Assembly (NCBI GenBank): GCA_044361535.1
Contig: JBIKIQ010000001.1
Span: 62,001 to 126,000 of the forward strand
Length of the DNA: 64,000 bases
Direction of reading: 5' to 3'
Source: UBA952 sp044361535
Lineage (GTDB): Bacteria > Bacteroidota > Bacteroidia > Flavobacteriales_D > Crocinitomicaceae
Below the pieces are notes generated by a model. That model ran no database searches, was not told the origin of the DNA, and was given only the letters and a program-made list of their open reading frames with translations. A program made the translations under genes and the position numbers. Each line of letters begins with the position of its first letter. The stretch's first letter is position 1. Of the stretch, positions 43,142 to 52,217 are shown one piece after another.

Positions 43142-43495
43142 TTACAGACACTTTCTACATTTATACACTTTAACGCCACCATTTTGTTTGCAGGGATCAA
43201 CAACAAACAATTTCGACCAGAAATTATCCAATTTTTCAATGCTTCCATCATTACATTCAATACAATATACCTCAGAATTAGTAGGGGTACACGCGTATTC
43301 AGAATAATTATTACAATAGGTAGGCCTAAATAATAAAAACACACCAATGCAGATACAAAAAATAATTATACCCAAATAAATAATACACCCCTCATTTTCC
43401 TTCTCTCTCATTTGATTTTTTTGGAGTGCAAAGTTAGCTTGACAGATGAATAGAAAAACAATCATAAATACACATAAAGATGTGTCTATAGTCAT
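43142..43495 (-). CDS. Possible small Cys-containing membrane protein
   Basis: A 117-residue reading frame with an N-terminal hydrophobic stretch (TIDTSLCVFMIVFLFICQA), a second helix (CIIYLGIIIFCICIGVFLLF), and a Cys-rich tail containing four spaced Cys that end in YKCRKCL. A shorter form starting at the Met at 43411 would keep only the second helix. The CxxC-type tail could bind a metal. It is isolated between two sensor operons, so it is only a moderate candidate. Confidence 0.4.
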   Translation of the reverse strand: MTIDTSLCVFMIVFLFICQANFALQKNQMREKENEGCIIYLGIIIFCICIGVFLLFRPTYCNNYSEYACTPTNSEVYCIECNDGSIEKLDNFWSKLFVVDPCKQNGGVKVYKCRKCL

Positions 43496-43653
43496 TTTTT
43501 TGCAACAAAAAATATTGGTTTTTGGAAATGGAAGGTCTATAATTTTCTAATTACATACTATTTATGTCAACAGAAACTGGAATTAATTCATCTTCCGTTT
43601 TTGTATTACATAAGTTAAAATGCAAACCGAGTTATTTGTTTTTGATTTTTTGA

Positions 43654-43806
43654 TCCTCTTGTAGAATTTGTATAGGAATTGACAACCTAATTAACACCGA
43701 ATTCAGTGAAAAGTACAAGAGTCAAATTACAGAATTGGAAGAAAAATTAATGAACCCAGAGGGATATTTTAATGAACTCGAATTTAAAGGCTCATTCCAA
43801 ACATAG
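43654..43806 (+). pseudogene. Remnant of a coding region (about 50 codons, no start), possibly recombinase C-terminus
   Basis: An open stretch after a TGA at 43651 reads SSCRICIGIDNLINTEFSEK and then KYKSQITELEEKLMNPEGYF before ending at TAG. The helical, charged composition and the QITELEEKL stretch look like the coiled C-terminal part of a serine recombinase, but that is a weak impression. It has no start codon and lies directly before the direct repeat at 43812. It may be debris of a mobile element. Confidence 0.3.
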
Positions 43807-43811
43807 AACCT

Positions 43812-43963
43812 CAAACTGCTGAGGCAGTTCTTGATTTTCAATTTACCATCGTTTAGCAAAATTACATTTTGAAAACTCTATCAAATGAAAAACCCCGACT
43901 TAAACAAGTCGAGGTTCCTTTTGTGACCCCGGAGGTTGAAAAATCAAACTTTTATAAGGATTT
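43812..43963 (-). repeat. 152-bp repeat, copy A, with tRNA-3'-end-like segment and terminator
   Basis: Aligns without gaps to 52681-52832. The core 43857-43936 (80 bp) is identical in both copies; the flanks are about 70-85 percent alike. On the minus strand it reads first CAACCTCCGGGGTCACA, like the 3' end of a tRNA gene. An 11-bp terminator hairpin follows (AACCCCGACTT with AAGTCGAGGTT, 43891-43916), and then a small hairpin AACTGC/GCAGTT whose B copy keeps pairing through a G-T change. The hairpin lies 120 bp after the response regulator stop at 44036 and would terminate that operon. Confidence 0.8.
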
Positions 43964-44035
43964 AAATTCGCTAATCGATTGGGAAAGAAACAGCATATTG
44001 ACCTCTTAACAAAATTAAAGCACACTATTTTTATT

Positions 44036-44650
44036 TCATTTTTCTTGCAGTTTATTCAATGCATCAATGCTGGATTGTACGCCTAATTTCTGGTATATGT
44101 TGTAGATGTGTTTTTTCACCGTTGTGAGTGATAAAAAGAGTCTGTCAGCAATTTCTTTATGCCTAAGTCCTTCAAATATGAGAAGAATAATTTCTTCCTC
44201 TCGTGAAGTTAGCTGATGTTTTTTAATTGCATTGATTAATGCCTGGTCTTTAGTAATTATGGATGTGGACGATTTGAGAGAATGACTAAACATGGCAATT
44301 TCAATAGCAGAATAGAGTTCATCATTGCTAAACGGTTTGATAAGAAAAGCATTCGGTAAGGTTTCCTTACATCGCTCTATTGTAGCCTTATCGCTATTAG
44401 CCGTTAAATAGATAATTGGAATAGTATAATTTGCATTAATAAAATGCCCTAGATCAATTCCATCCAACTCAGCATTCAGGTTGATATCCAATAAGACAAT
44501 AGTTGGTTTTTCATGTTCTAACATGTATACTGCTTTTTCGTATGATCGAGCTGGTGTACAGTACTCATAATTCAAGGTTTGAAGTGCCAAACAAATTGTA
44601 TCTGCGATAATCATTTCATCCTCTACAATGCCTACTTTTATTCGCTCCAT
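44036..44650 (-). CDS. NarL/FixJ-type response regulator (second system)
   Basis: 204 aa. The receiver has VGIVEDEMIIADTICLAL, the phosphoacceptor in TIVLLDINLNAELDGIDL, and IYLTANSDKATIE with FLIKPFSNDEL (conserved T and K). The C-terminal LuxR-type HTH is LTSREEEIILLIFEGLRHKE through TVKKHIYNIYQKLGV. It lies 8 bp after the sensor kinase at 44659 and is its likely partner. The receiver resembles regulators paired with HisKA_2 kinases. Confidence 0.93.
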   Translation of the reverse strand: MERIKVGIVEDEMIIADTICLALQTLNYEYCTPARSYEKAVYMLEHEKPTIVLLDINLNAELDGIDLGHFINANYTIPIIYLTANSDKATIERCKETLPNAFLIKPFSNDELYSAIEIAMFSHSLKSSTSIITKDQALINAIKKHQLTSREEEIILLIFEGLRHKEIADRLFLSLTTVKKHIYNIYQKLGVQSSIDALNKLQEK

Positions 44651-44658
44651 GGAAATTT

Positions 44659-47478
44659 CTATTTGGTTGATTTAGCTTTAAATTGAATAACGAAAATACT
44701 TCCACCATCATATTTATAAAATATTGAGCCATTTATTTGTTCTGATAAACCACTGATCAATCTCAAGCCGAGTGTTTGTGAATTTTCAAAGTTTACATTT
44801 GGTGGCAAACCTGGTCCGTTGTCTTTATAGGTAAATTCATACTTGCCATTTTCCGATACGGTTAGGTTTATTTCAATTTTTTTATCCAACTGTTCTGCTG
44901 GAAGGTATTTGTATGAATTTGTGAGTAGTTCATTGACAATTAAACCCAGTGGAATAGCGATATTAATTTCTATTGGTATGTCATCTGTTTGAATAACACA
45001 TTCGATTATTCGTTGCTCATTTTCAAAAAGTTGTTTCACAGCAATTAGTAAGTCTGTCAAAAATATTTTAAAGGAAATGCTTTCTAAATTGGTTCCACCA
45101 TAGAAATTCTGGTGTATTAAGGCAATGCTTGAAAGCCTTATTTGACCTTCAGTTAAAGCTTCTATTGCTTTTTTATCAGTCATTTGAGCTTTTTGAAGCT
45201 CCAATAATCCAGTAATAATTTGCAGATTATTTTTAACCCTATGATGCAATTCTTTCATGAGGACATCTTTATCTCCGAGGGCCGAATTTAAGTCCTCTGT
45301 CCTTTTTGTTACCAAATTTTCAAGTTTACTATTTTGTGCCTTCAGTAATTTACTTCTGTACCAAATGATAATAATTACTAAAGAAATAATTAATAAGCTT
45401 ACAAGTCCAATAAACCAAGCCTGTAAATAAAAAGGTGTTATAACATTAATTGGAATTTTTAACTGATTGGTTAACCATGTGCCATCTTCCAGCTGAGCTT
45501 TGATTTCTATGGTATGAGACCCATAAGGAAGACTACCAATACTTATGCTTTGATCAAAAGTATAAATCCATTCATTTTGTATCCCATTTATTCGATAAGC
45601 ATACTTTTTTTTACCTGATTGGTAATCCAATGCTGCAAATTCTATTTTTATTAACCTATCTGATGGTAACCATTCAATACTTTTATTATTGTTTTTTAAA
45701 GACCAAGAAATGGTATGCTCCTCATTATCAGTATATTTAGTTATACCTATAATTTGAAATGGTATGTTCTGTCTTTCTTTTTTTAGTTCAAAATCAACAG
45801 GATTGAATCCAACCACGCCATTTACGCTACCAAAATAAATCCAACCATCTTCAGATTTAAATGATGATGTCCGATTGAATTCATTATGAGGAAGACCATC
45901 CTTAGATTTAAACTTAGTAATTTGATGCGTTTTTTTGTTAAATCGAAAAATACCATCATCTGTACTTACCCATAAATTATTTGATGCGTCTTCTTCGATT
46001 CGGTAAAGAATCATAGAAGGTAAATCATCATTCAAGGTATAATAAATGTTTTTTTGATTTTGTCTGATCTTATTCCAATCAAATTGCACCAATCCTTCAC
46101 CATTGGTAGCAATCCACAAACATCCATTTTTATCCTCGAGCGCATCATGAATAGATATGATGGGGATATATTTATTTTTATCCTTCGATTGAGGCCCATA
46201 ATAATCTATAATTTTTCCATTTTTAATAATATATATACCATTTTCGGCTATCGCAGTAATACCTTTTGAAGTATTTGAAATCCTGTATACATTCTTAATT
46301 GTTGGTATATGAACTGCATTTTTTTGAATTACTGACGATTTTAACCTAAAACGGTTAAAGGCAAATATTGAGTTGGACCCTCCTATATATATAATTGAAT
46401 CAGAATACTTGTAAAGACAATATGTTAATTCATTATTTGACGAAATCGATTCATTACTACGTAAGAATTTTAAACTTTCTTTTTCAAACTCATATAAGTT
46501 ATATCCACAAGAAAATATGTTGTTATTTATTGCCAAAATACCCCAAGTAGGGGTTAGATTATACTGTTTTAAATTTTCAGAGAAAGAAAATATCGAGCTC
46601 ATCAAATTGGCATAAACTGTTTTTATTCCATTTTTATTTATTTCGACATAAATTCCTCTAGCTTGAGGGAGCGGATCTTTTTTTTGCTGTAAACGCGTGA
46701 AAAATGTATGAAAATAATTTCTTTTGAATTTTATTTTATAAACGCCTTGTGGTGTGCAAATCCAAATGTTATCCAATGCGTCTTGAAAAAAATAATTGAT
46801 ACGCCCGTTGTCCCCTTCAAAAAGGTCTGCTTTATTAAGCAATTTAACAGTTATATTTCCTTTGATATAGTAAAGACCTTCCTTATCCACAATTGCCAGT
46901 TGCGCATTATTTCCTGGCATTTTATATAAACACGAACTCAATCCAAGATTCAAATTTCCGTCATTACAATCCTTCGGGCTAAGCTGTTTAATACGAAGAA
47001 TTTCATTTTTTGAAATGTAATTATAGATCCAACTGTTTTTTTTATCCCATTTAGATGTTTTTGAAATTTCATTTATAGAAGTTACTTTAAATGTTTCTGG
47101 ATCAAGGACGTCTGTCTTACCAGTTGAAATGGAGGGGCTCCATTGAAGACCATATTGGATTATAATACGATTGTAATTGTCTATGAAAAGGTTAGAAACA
47201 GTATTTGAAGACAGCCCATTTTTTGTTGTGAAGAGCTTGAAATTCTTTCCATCATAGCGGTTCAATCCAAATTTTGTCCCAAACCAAATGAATCCGTTTA
47301 GATCTTGAGCAACACAATAGACCTCTCTTGCGGCAAGACCATCTTCAACAGAAATAAATTCTTTTTCTACCGTGTAAGCAGGTGTTTCTCCAAATTCATT
47401 TGATTGCGCAAAACTAGAGTTGCTCGCAACCAAAAAAAACACTGCAATTACAAAGTGAAACCTAAGCCAGGCATTCAT
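44659..47478 (-). CDS. Two-component sensor: propeller/Y_Y_Y sensor with HisKA_2-type histidine kinase
   Basis: 939 aa from the ATG at 47478; a TTG at 47493 would add 5 residues. A signal peptide (MNAWLRFHFVIAVFFLVASN) is followed by a propeller of two-component-regulator repeats (VYCVAQDLNGFIWFGTKFGL, NRYDGKNFKLFTTKNGLSSN, and further blades to about 590). A Y_Y_Y domain (about 610-690) and a transmembrane helix (about 695-720) come next. The kinase has a short coiled linker and a HisKA_2 phosphoacceptor ELHHRVKNNLQIITGLLELQ, with IVNELLTNSYKYLPAEQLDK and DNGPGLPP in the HATPase. Unlike the 39348 sensor, the kinase is of the HisKA_2 class. Confidence 0.9.
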   Translation of the reverse strand: MNAWLRFHFVIAVFFLVASNSSFAQSNEFGETPAYTVEKEFISVEDGLAAREVYCVAQDLNGFIWFGTKFGLNRYDGKNFKLFTTKNGLSSNTVSNLFIDNYNRIIIQYGLQWSPSISTGKTDVLDPETFKVTSINEISKTSKWDKKNSWIYNYISKNEILRIKQLSPKDCNDGNLNLGLSSCLYKMPGNNAQLAIVDKEGLYYIKGNITVKLLNKADLFEGDNGRINYFFQDALDNIWICTPQGVYKIKFKRNYFHTFFTRLQQKKDPLPQARGIYVEINKNGIKTVYANLMSSIFSFSENLKQYNLTPTWGILAINNNIFSCGYNLYEFEKESLKFLRSNESISSNNELTYCLYKYSDSIIYIGGSNSIFAFNRFRLKSSVIQKNAVHIPTIKNVYRISNTSKGITAIAENGIYIIKNGKIIDYYGPQSKDKNKYIPIISIHDALEDKNGCLWIATNGEGLVQFDWNKIRQNQKNIYYTLNDDLPSMILYRIEEDASNNLWVSTDDGIFRFNKKTHQITKFKSKDGLPHNEFNRTSSFKSEDGWIYFGSVNGVVGFNPVDFELKKERQNIPFQIIGITKYTDNEEHTISWSLKNNNKSIEWLPSDRLIKIEFAALDYQSGKKKYAYRINGIQNEWIYTFDQSISIGSLPYGSHTIEIKAQLEDGTWLTNQLKIPINVITPFYLQAWFIGLVSLLIISLVIIIIWYRSKLLKAQNSKLENLVTKRTEDLNSALGDKDVLMKELHHRVKNNLQIITGLLELQKAQMTDKKAIEALTEGQIRLSSIALIHQNFYGGTNLESISFKIFLTDLLIAVKQLFENEQRIIECVIQTDDIPIEINIAIPLGLIVNELLTNSYKYLPAEQLDKKIEINLTVSENGKYEFTYKDNGPGLPPNVNFENSQTLGLRLISGLSEQINGSIFYKYDGGSIFVIQFKAKSTK

Positions 47479-47830
47479 TCTATTTACTATCAATTAATCA
47501 TTTTAAACTAAATATAGTTAAATTTGTTTTAAAACCAGGGATTATACAACCCTTTGCAGATGAAGATAAAATACGTTCTAATTCTGATAAAATCAATTTA
47601 CACTTCGTGTTCTGGTAATGTGTTCTTTAAACTTATTGTTTAAGCTGTTATTTTTTCTATAAATACTACTTACCAGTTGTAAGTCAAAACGCTTCATGCC
47701 TGGCCCCAAAGTGTACTTGTAATCGCATGAAAAATCTTTGTTTAAGCTGTAATTTAATAACCTGAGTTTATATACTTCCATGAAAAGTCGTACATCGTAA
47801 TATAATGCCTTATCGTGTGTTCTTATAAAT

Positions 47831-47860
47831 AAAATGGAGGGCGTTGCCCCCCATTTTTTT
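47831..47860 (-). terminator. Terminator after the collagen-like gene
   Basis: Stem AAAATGG-AGGGC with GCCC-CCCATTTT (one mismatch), loop GTT, flanked by T-rich DNA on both sides. It lies about 80 bp past the collagen-like stop at 47939. The rest of the 47479-47938 gap holds nothing I recognise. Confidence 0.75.
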
Positions 47861-47938
47861 AATTGATTATACATAGAATTGAAATATTTTGTTTATCTCA
47901 ATTTACCAAATTAAAATACATTTGGATTATAATAAATT

Positions 47939-50900
47939 TTAAAATAATCTGAATAAAACAGCAGTAGTAGGACTAGTGAAGGTCAATCGAAATCTTCCTA
48001 ACTTATTCGCTGTGCTAACCGTTAGAGTGCTTCCTCCTGTAACAGCTGATGTTGGTACAGTAATGCCTGTGTTTACAGCCAATGTTATGGTGTTTGCCCC
48101 AGAGGTATTATCTACAGAGAATTCAAATGAAGTACCTCGGCTCACTGCTCCTCCAAGTTGTGTCGCAATGGCTGCTGCCGTTGGCAAGGTGATTGTTGTA
48201 ACTGCTGCACTAGTGGAGGTAATGTAACCACCAACTACTTGAGCTGTTGTCGCTGTCGTAGTTGAGTTGATTGCAGACAGTGTAGGATTACTAACTACCA
48301 TGTTTCCACTACTCATAACAGTCATTAATGAAGAGCTTCCTAATTGCATTTGATTGCTAGTATTCACTATTGCACCGGCACCTATTGCGGTAGCATTGGT
48401 TAAGTTTCCAAAGGCTACATCTGACTGATTGCCTATGGCAGTATTTTGACTTCCTGTCGTATTGGATTGTAATGCCAACCATCCAACAGCATTGTTTTGA
48501 ATACCCACTGTATTATTAACTAAAGCACCCCATCCAACTGCCCCATTTGTATGGCCAGAAGTGTTGACATTTAATGCATACGCACCAACGGCTACACTGT
48601 TGTTTCCGACTGAAACTGACATTGCACTATTTCCAATAATTGTATTATCGTCACCGATAGATGCGGGGTTGGAAGCATTATTACCAAAAACTACATTTCC
48701 AGTACCTGTGCCGATATTTCCAACTCGCATGTTATTTAATGTGCCATTAAGTTTCATATTACCTGTTACTTCAAGTTTTTCTGAAGGAGTTGTTGTTCCA
48801 ATACCAACATCTCCAGATTCAGTAATTCTCATTCTTTCTGTGTTATTCGACCATAATGTCATAGGACTATTATAAATGTTTCTTATTACAGCTACATTTG
48901 AAGGCGTGTACCCTAACATTAAACCTCCACCACCACTAGCACCGGTAGTATTATTTCCTATTGAAATATACCCCCAAGCGTTGTTTAAATTAGTTTTGAA
49001 AGCCGCAATACCAGTATTGCCACTTGCCCTAACATCTAAAGGAACTATAGGAGAAACTGTTCCTATACCTACATTACCTCCATTATTATAAATATTACCG
49101 CTATTTGTAATCCATGAAGTCCCATCCCAATAAGGTGTGTTTCCTGCAGCTGTTCCATTAGGCAGTAAACCAGTTGCTCCCGTTGCACCTGTTGGTCCAG
49201 CTGGCCCTTGAGGACCTGTAGCACCAGTGCTCACACTACCATCCGCCATTAAATATTGTGTTGATGTTCCTGCTGGCGTTTTGAAACCTGTTGCTGTTGT
49301 CATTCCATTAATCGTTGTATTACCATTCTTTAAAATGACCATAGCATCACTCTTATTGTTCTCATCAACACCATTTCCAATAACGAATAATCGGTCTAGA
49401 GCGTTATATCCACCAACTGGATTAGGTGTGTAATCGGTGTTATTCATTCCTATTGCCATTTCACCAAATGAAACTGCTTTAGTCTTATAACCCATAGCTG
49501 TTGAAACATCACCGCTAGCAACCGTTGCATTCCCTGTCGCTAATGTTCCGTAATTTCCTGATGCAATAGGCCATAATCCTAATGTAAATGATTGATAACC
49601 AGAAGCTGTTGATTGACCAGCAGAAAAATTTCCTTCAACATGCACGGCACTTATAAACGACTTATCTCCGGAAAACACTTGAGGTCCAGTAGTTAAAATA
49701 CCACCATTATTAAAATCTGCGGGAGCCAAACTCAATACACCATTGGTTATTGACCCACCATTTGCATTAGAATTCACATCAATAGAGGTCATTGAAATAG
49801 ATGCATTCGATCCCGCTGGGCCTGTTGCACCTGTTGCACCAGTTAAACCTGTAGGACCTGCTGGCCCTTGAGCTCCTGTAGCTCCTGTAGCACCTGTTAA
49901 ACCAATTGGGCCTGTTGCACCAACTGAGCCTGTTGCTCCGGTTAAACCAATTGGACCTTGTGGACCAGTAGCACCAGTAGCTCCAACAGAACCAGTTGCT
50001 CCTGTTAAACCGATTGGGCCTTGAGCTCCTGTTGCTCCCGTTAAACCTATTGGCCCTTGAGCTCCTGCTGCTCCTGTTGCACCTGTTGCACCAGTTAAAC
50101 CGATTGGGCCTTGAGCTCCTGCTGCTCCTGTTGCACCAGTTAAACCTATTGGACCTTGAGCTCCCGTTGCTCCTGTTGCACCAGTTAAACCTGTAGGACC
50201 TTGAGCTCCTGTTGCACCAGTTAAACCTATAGGACCTTGAGCTCCGGTAGCACCTTGCAATGATGTTAGCCATTGTGCTTCCGTTCCTATATATCCATTG
50301 GTAACAGCAATTTCATAAGCACTTTGTCCATTTATTCCATTTGAACCCACGGGACCTTGAGCCCCTGTTGCTCCTGTTGCACCAGTTAAACCTGTAGGAC
50401 CTGCTGGCCCTTGAGCTCCTGTTGCTCCAGTTAACCCTATTGGACCTTGAGCTCCCGTTGCTCCTGTTGCTCCTGTTGCACCAGTTAAACCTGTAGGACC
50501 TGCTGGCCCTTGAGCTCCTGTTGCACCAGTTAAACCTGTAGGACCTGTTACGCCAGTTAAACCTTGAAGGCCTTGTGCACCATCATTTCCTGCTGGACCT
50601 GTTAAGCCGATTGGGCCTTGTGGACCAGTAGCGCCAGTTAAACCTGTAGGACCTGTTGCTCCTGTTAAACCTTGAAGGCCTTGTGCACCATCATTTCCTG
50701 CTGGACCTGTTAAGCCGATTGGGCCTTGTGGGCCAGTAGCACCAGTTAAACCTGTAGGACCTGTTGCTCCTGTTAAACCTTGAAGGCCTTGTGCACCATC
50801 ATTTCCTGCTGGACCTGTTAAGCCGATTGGGCCTTGTGGACCAGTAGCGCCAGTTAAACCTGTAGGACCTGTTGCTCCTGTTAAACCTTGAAGGCCTTGT

Positions 50901-51718
50901 GCACCATCATTTCCTGCTGGACCTGTTAAGCCGATTGGGCCTTGTGGGCCAGTAGCACCAGTTAAACCTGTAGGACCTGTTGCTCCTGTTAAACCTTGAA
51001 GGCCTTGTGCACCATCATTTCCTGCTGGACCTGTTAAGCCGATTGGGCCTTGTGGACCAGTAGCGCCAGTTAAACCTGTAGGACCTGCTGGCCCTTGAGC
51101 TCCTGTTGCACCAACTACACCGTTGGTCCCTGCTGGACCTTGAATTCCTTGTGGACCAGTAGGACCAGTTAATGAATTTATAAAATCAGTTTCGGTTCCT
51201 ACATTTCCTAAACCGAGCCATACTTGATACGCACTTATACCATTTGTTCCATCAGTACCGTTTAATCCTGCTGAACCTTGGATTCCTTGTGGACCCGCTG
51301 GACCTTGGCCGTTTCCTGAAGTTTTTGCATACAAGGCATACGGAACACTCAGTAGTTGACTACTTCCCATTACTGAATAGTTTGTTCCTCCTGTTACGTC
51401 AATAGCCGTTTCCATAACAAAAGGACCATTTGCCCAATCGATGTTGGAGAATGTTCCACTTAGAACATTTCCGTTTCCTATTTGAACATTAACCAAACCA
51501 TAGGCATTGGTATTTGTTGCAAATGTTTCGGAATAAACCGTAGTTCCAGCAACAGAACCTTGAAAAATGGTCATGCGAATTCCAACTGCTTGATTGTTGA
51601 TTATTGCATTTCCAGCATCACGAACGACTGCCTGGTACTTGAAGCCCTCGGGAGCTTGGCCTAATGAGCTGAATGAAAGTGTTGCTGCTGCAACGAGTGA
51701 TAATAATATTTTTTTCAT
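47939..51718 (-). CDS. Giant collagen-like secreted surface protein with YadA-like head repeats
   Basis: 1259 aa. The signal peptide MKKILLSLVAAATLSFSSLG is followed by a globular N-domain (APEGFKYQAVVRDAGNAIIN, to about 135) common in Bacteroidota surface proteins. A long Gly-X-Y collagen-like region (about 136-650) comes next, rich in GLTGATGPQGPIGLTGPAG and broken by two GTExxxxxSL modules: ISAYQVWLGLGNVGTETDFI and SAYEIAVTNGYIGTEAQWLT. The remainder has beta-roll/YadA-head-like repeats (GNATVASGDVSTAMGYKTKA; NAVGWLALQSNTTGSQNTAI) and a GIGTTTPSEKLEVTGNMKLN fibre motif, then a small C-domain. No T9SS tail is visible. It lies 10 bp after the T9SS protein gene. Likely a trimeric extracellular fibre. 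Confidence 0.88.
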   Translation of the reverse strand: MKKILLSLVAAATLSFSSLGQAPEGFKYQAVVRDAGNAIINNQAVGIRMTIFQGSVAGTTVYSETFATNTNAYGLVNVQIGNGNVLSGTFSNIDWANGPFVMETAIDVTGGTNYSVMGSSQLLSVPYALYAKTSGNGQGPAGPQGIQGSAGLNGTDGTNGISAYQVWLGLGNVGTETDFINSLTGPTGPQGIQGPAGTNGVVGATGAQGPAGPTGLTGATGPQGPIGLTGPAGNDGAQGLQGLTGATGPTGLTGATGPQGPIGLTGPAGNDGAQGLQGLTGATGPTGLTGATGPQGPIGLTGPAGNDGAQGLQGLTGATGPTGLTGATGPQGPIGLTGPAGNDGAQGLQGLTGATGPTGLTGATGPQGPIGLTGPAGNDGAQGLQGLTGVTGPTGLTGATGAQGPAGPTGLTGATGATGATGAQGPIGLTGATGAQGPAGPTGLTGATGATGAQGPVGSNGINGQSAYEIAVTNGYIGTEAQWLTSLQGATGAQGPIGLTGATGAQGPTGLTGATGATGAQGPIGLTGATGAAGAQGPIGLTGATGATGAAGAQGPIGLTGATGAQGPIGLTGATGSVGATGATGPQGPIGLTGATGSVGATGPIGLTGATGATGAQGPAGPTGLTGATGATGPAGSNASISMTSIDVNSNANGGSITNGVLSLAPADFNNGGILTTGPQVFSGDKSFISAVHVEGNFSAGQSTASGYQSFTLGLWPIASGNYGTLATGNATVASGDVSTAMGYKTKAVSFGEMAIGMNNTDYTPNPVGGYNALDRLFVIGNGVDENNKSDAMVILKNGNTTINGMTTATGFKTPAGTSTQYLMADGSVSTGATGPQGPAGPTGATGATGLLPNGTAAGNTPYWDGTSWITNSGNIYNNGGNVGIGTVSPIVPLDVRASGNTGIAAFKTNLNNAWGYISIGNNTTGASGGGGLMLGYTPSNVAVIRNIYNSPMTLWSNNTERMRITESGDVGIGTTTPSEKLEVTGNMKLNGTLNNMRVGNIGTGTGNVVFGNNASNPASIGDDNTIIGNSAMSVSVGNNSVAVGAYALNVNTSGHTNGAVGWGALVNNTVGIQNNAVGWLALQSNTTGSQNTAIGNQSDVAFGNLTNATAIGAGAIVNTSNQMQLGSSSLMTVMSSGNMVVSNPTLSAINSTTTATTAQVVGGYITSTSAAVTTITLPTAAAIATQLGGAVSRGTSFEFSVDNTSGANTITLAVNTGITVPTSAVTGGSTLTVSTANKLGRFRLTFTSPTTAVLFRLF
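50545..51084 (-). repeat. 108-bp tandem repeat (5 copies) with 216-bp higher-order period in the collagen-like gene
   Basis: Five in-frame copies of a 36-residue unit (GPTGLTGATGPQGPIGLT then GPAGNDGAQGLQGLTGAT). On the plus strand GGACCTGTTAAGCC recurs at 50595, 50703, 50811, 50919 and 51027. Two DNA variants alternate: GTGGACCAGTAGCGCC in copies 1, 3, 5 and GTGGGCCAGTAGCACC in copies 2, 4. Alternation means the array grew by doubling a 216-bp dimer. Boundaries are good to a few bases. Confidence 0.9.
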
Positions 51719-51728
51719 GATCTGATAA

Positions 51729-52193
51729 TTAGTGTGATTTTATTAATTTGAAATTCTTCAATTGTCCCTTTTGGTCATTGATGCTTAACGAATACGCTCC
51801 CGGAGCCAATTGACTTACCTGAATAGGTGTTTGCTCTGCAGAAAGAATGTTTTGCATAACGAGTTTACCATGTGCATCATATAGCGTATACGTTACATGA
51901 TTAAACCTACTTGATTTGATGTTTAAAACATCCTGTGTTGGGTTAGGAAAAATAGTTACTTCGTAATTTGGAGCAAAATCCTCCACACCTACTAAGTTCC
52001 AATTGGTTTGATGGAAGCCTTGGGTTAAATCATTTGTTCCGTTTGTCCCTGTGTTAATAACAACTTCACCTACAGTAAAGTCCATACTGCCATTTGCGTT
52101 GGAATACGTTTGACCTTGCGAGGAAACCACCTCTTGCGCTGTTGCCGTATAAGCCGCAAAGAAAGTAGCGACAAGGAAAATCTGTTTTTTCAT
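51729..52193 (-). CDS. Small T9SS-sorted secreted protein, partner of the collagen-like protein
   Basis: 154 aa from the ATG at 52193 (a longer frame from 52220 is less likely because the -7 element lies at 52218-52225). Signal peptide MKKQIFLVATFFAAYTATAQ. The middle has a SNANGSMDFTVGEVVINTGT block and a Gln/Gly-rich stretch (TQGFHQTNW). The C-terminal 75 residues form a type A T9SS sorting domain: EVTIFPNPTQDVLNIKS, YTLYDAHGKLV and GAYSLSINDQKGQLKNFKLI. It lies 10 bp before the collagen-like gene and probably opens that operon. Confidence 0.9.
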   Translation of the reverse strand: MKKQIFLVATFFAAYTATAQEVVSSQGQTYSNANGSMDFTVGEVVINTGTNGTNDLTQGFHQTNWNLVGVEDFAPNYEVTIFPNPTQDVLNIKSSRFNHVTYTLYDAHGKLVMQNILSAEQTPIQVSQLAPGAYSLSINDQKGQLKNFKLIKSH

Positions 52194-52217
52194 TTTAATG
52201 ATGTTATAAATTGGTGA

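Noticed and set aside
43857..43963. A tRNA gene or a plus-strand protein across the 152-bp repeat
   Set aside because: Only a 3'-end-like segment is present, with no anticodon arm or D arm. A plus-strand translation is open through the core of both copies but has a stop in copy A and no start.
47593..47874. 93-aa minus-strand reading frame after the collagen-like gene
   Set aside because: Its start lies in the terminator hairpin at 47831-47860 and the composition shows no protein-like pattern.
49779..50273. Long antisense reading frame inside the collagen-like gene (164 aa) and others like it
   Set aside because: Ser/Arg/Asn monotony comes from the complement of Gly-X-Y codons; no start signal or protein-like composition.
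50545..51084. Regularly spaced repeats that could suggest a CRISPR array
   Set aside because: The units are contiguous, 108 bp long and in frame with a Gly-X-Y protein; there are no unique spacers and no cas genes.
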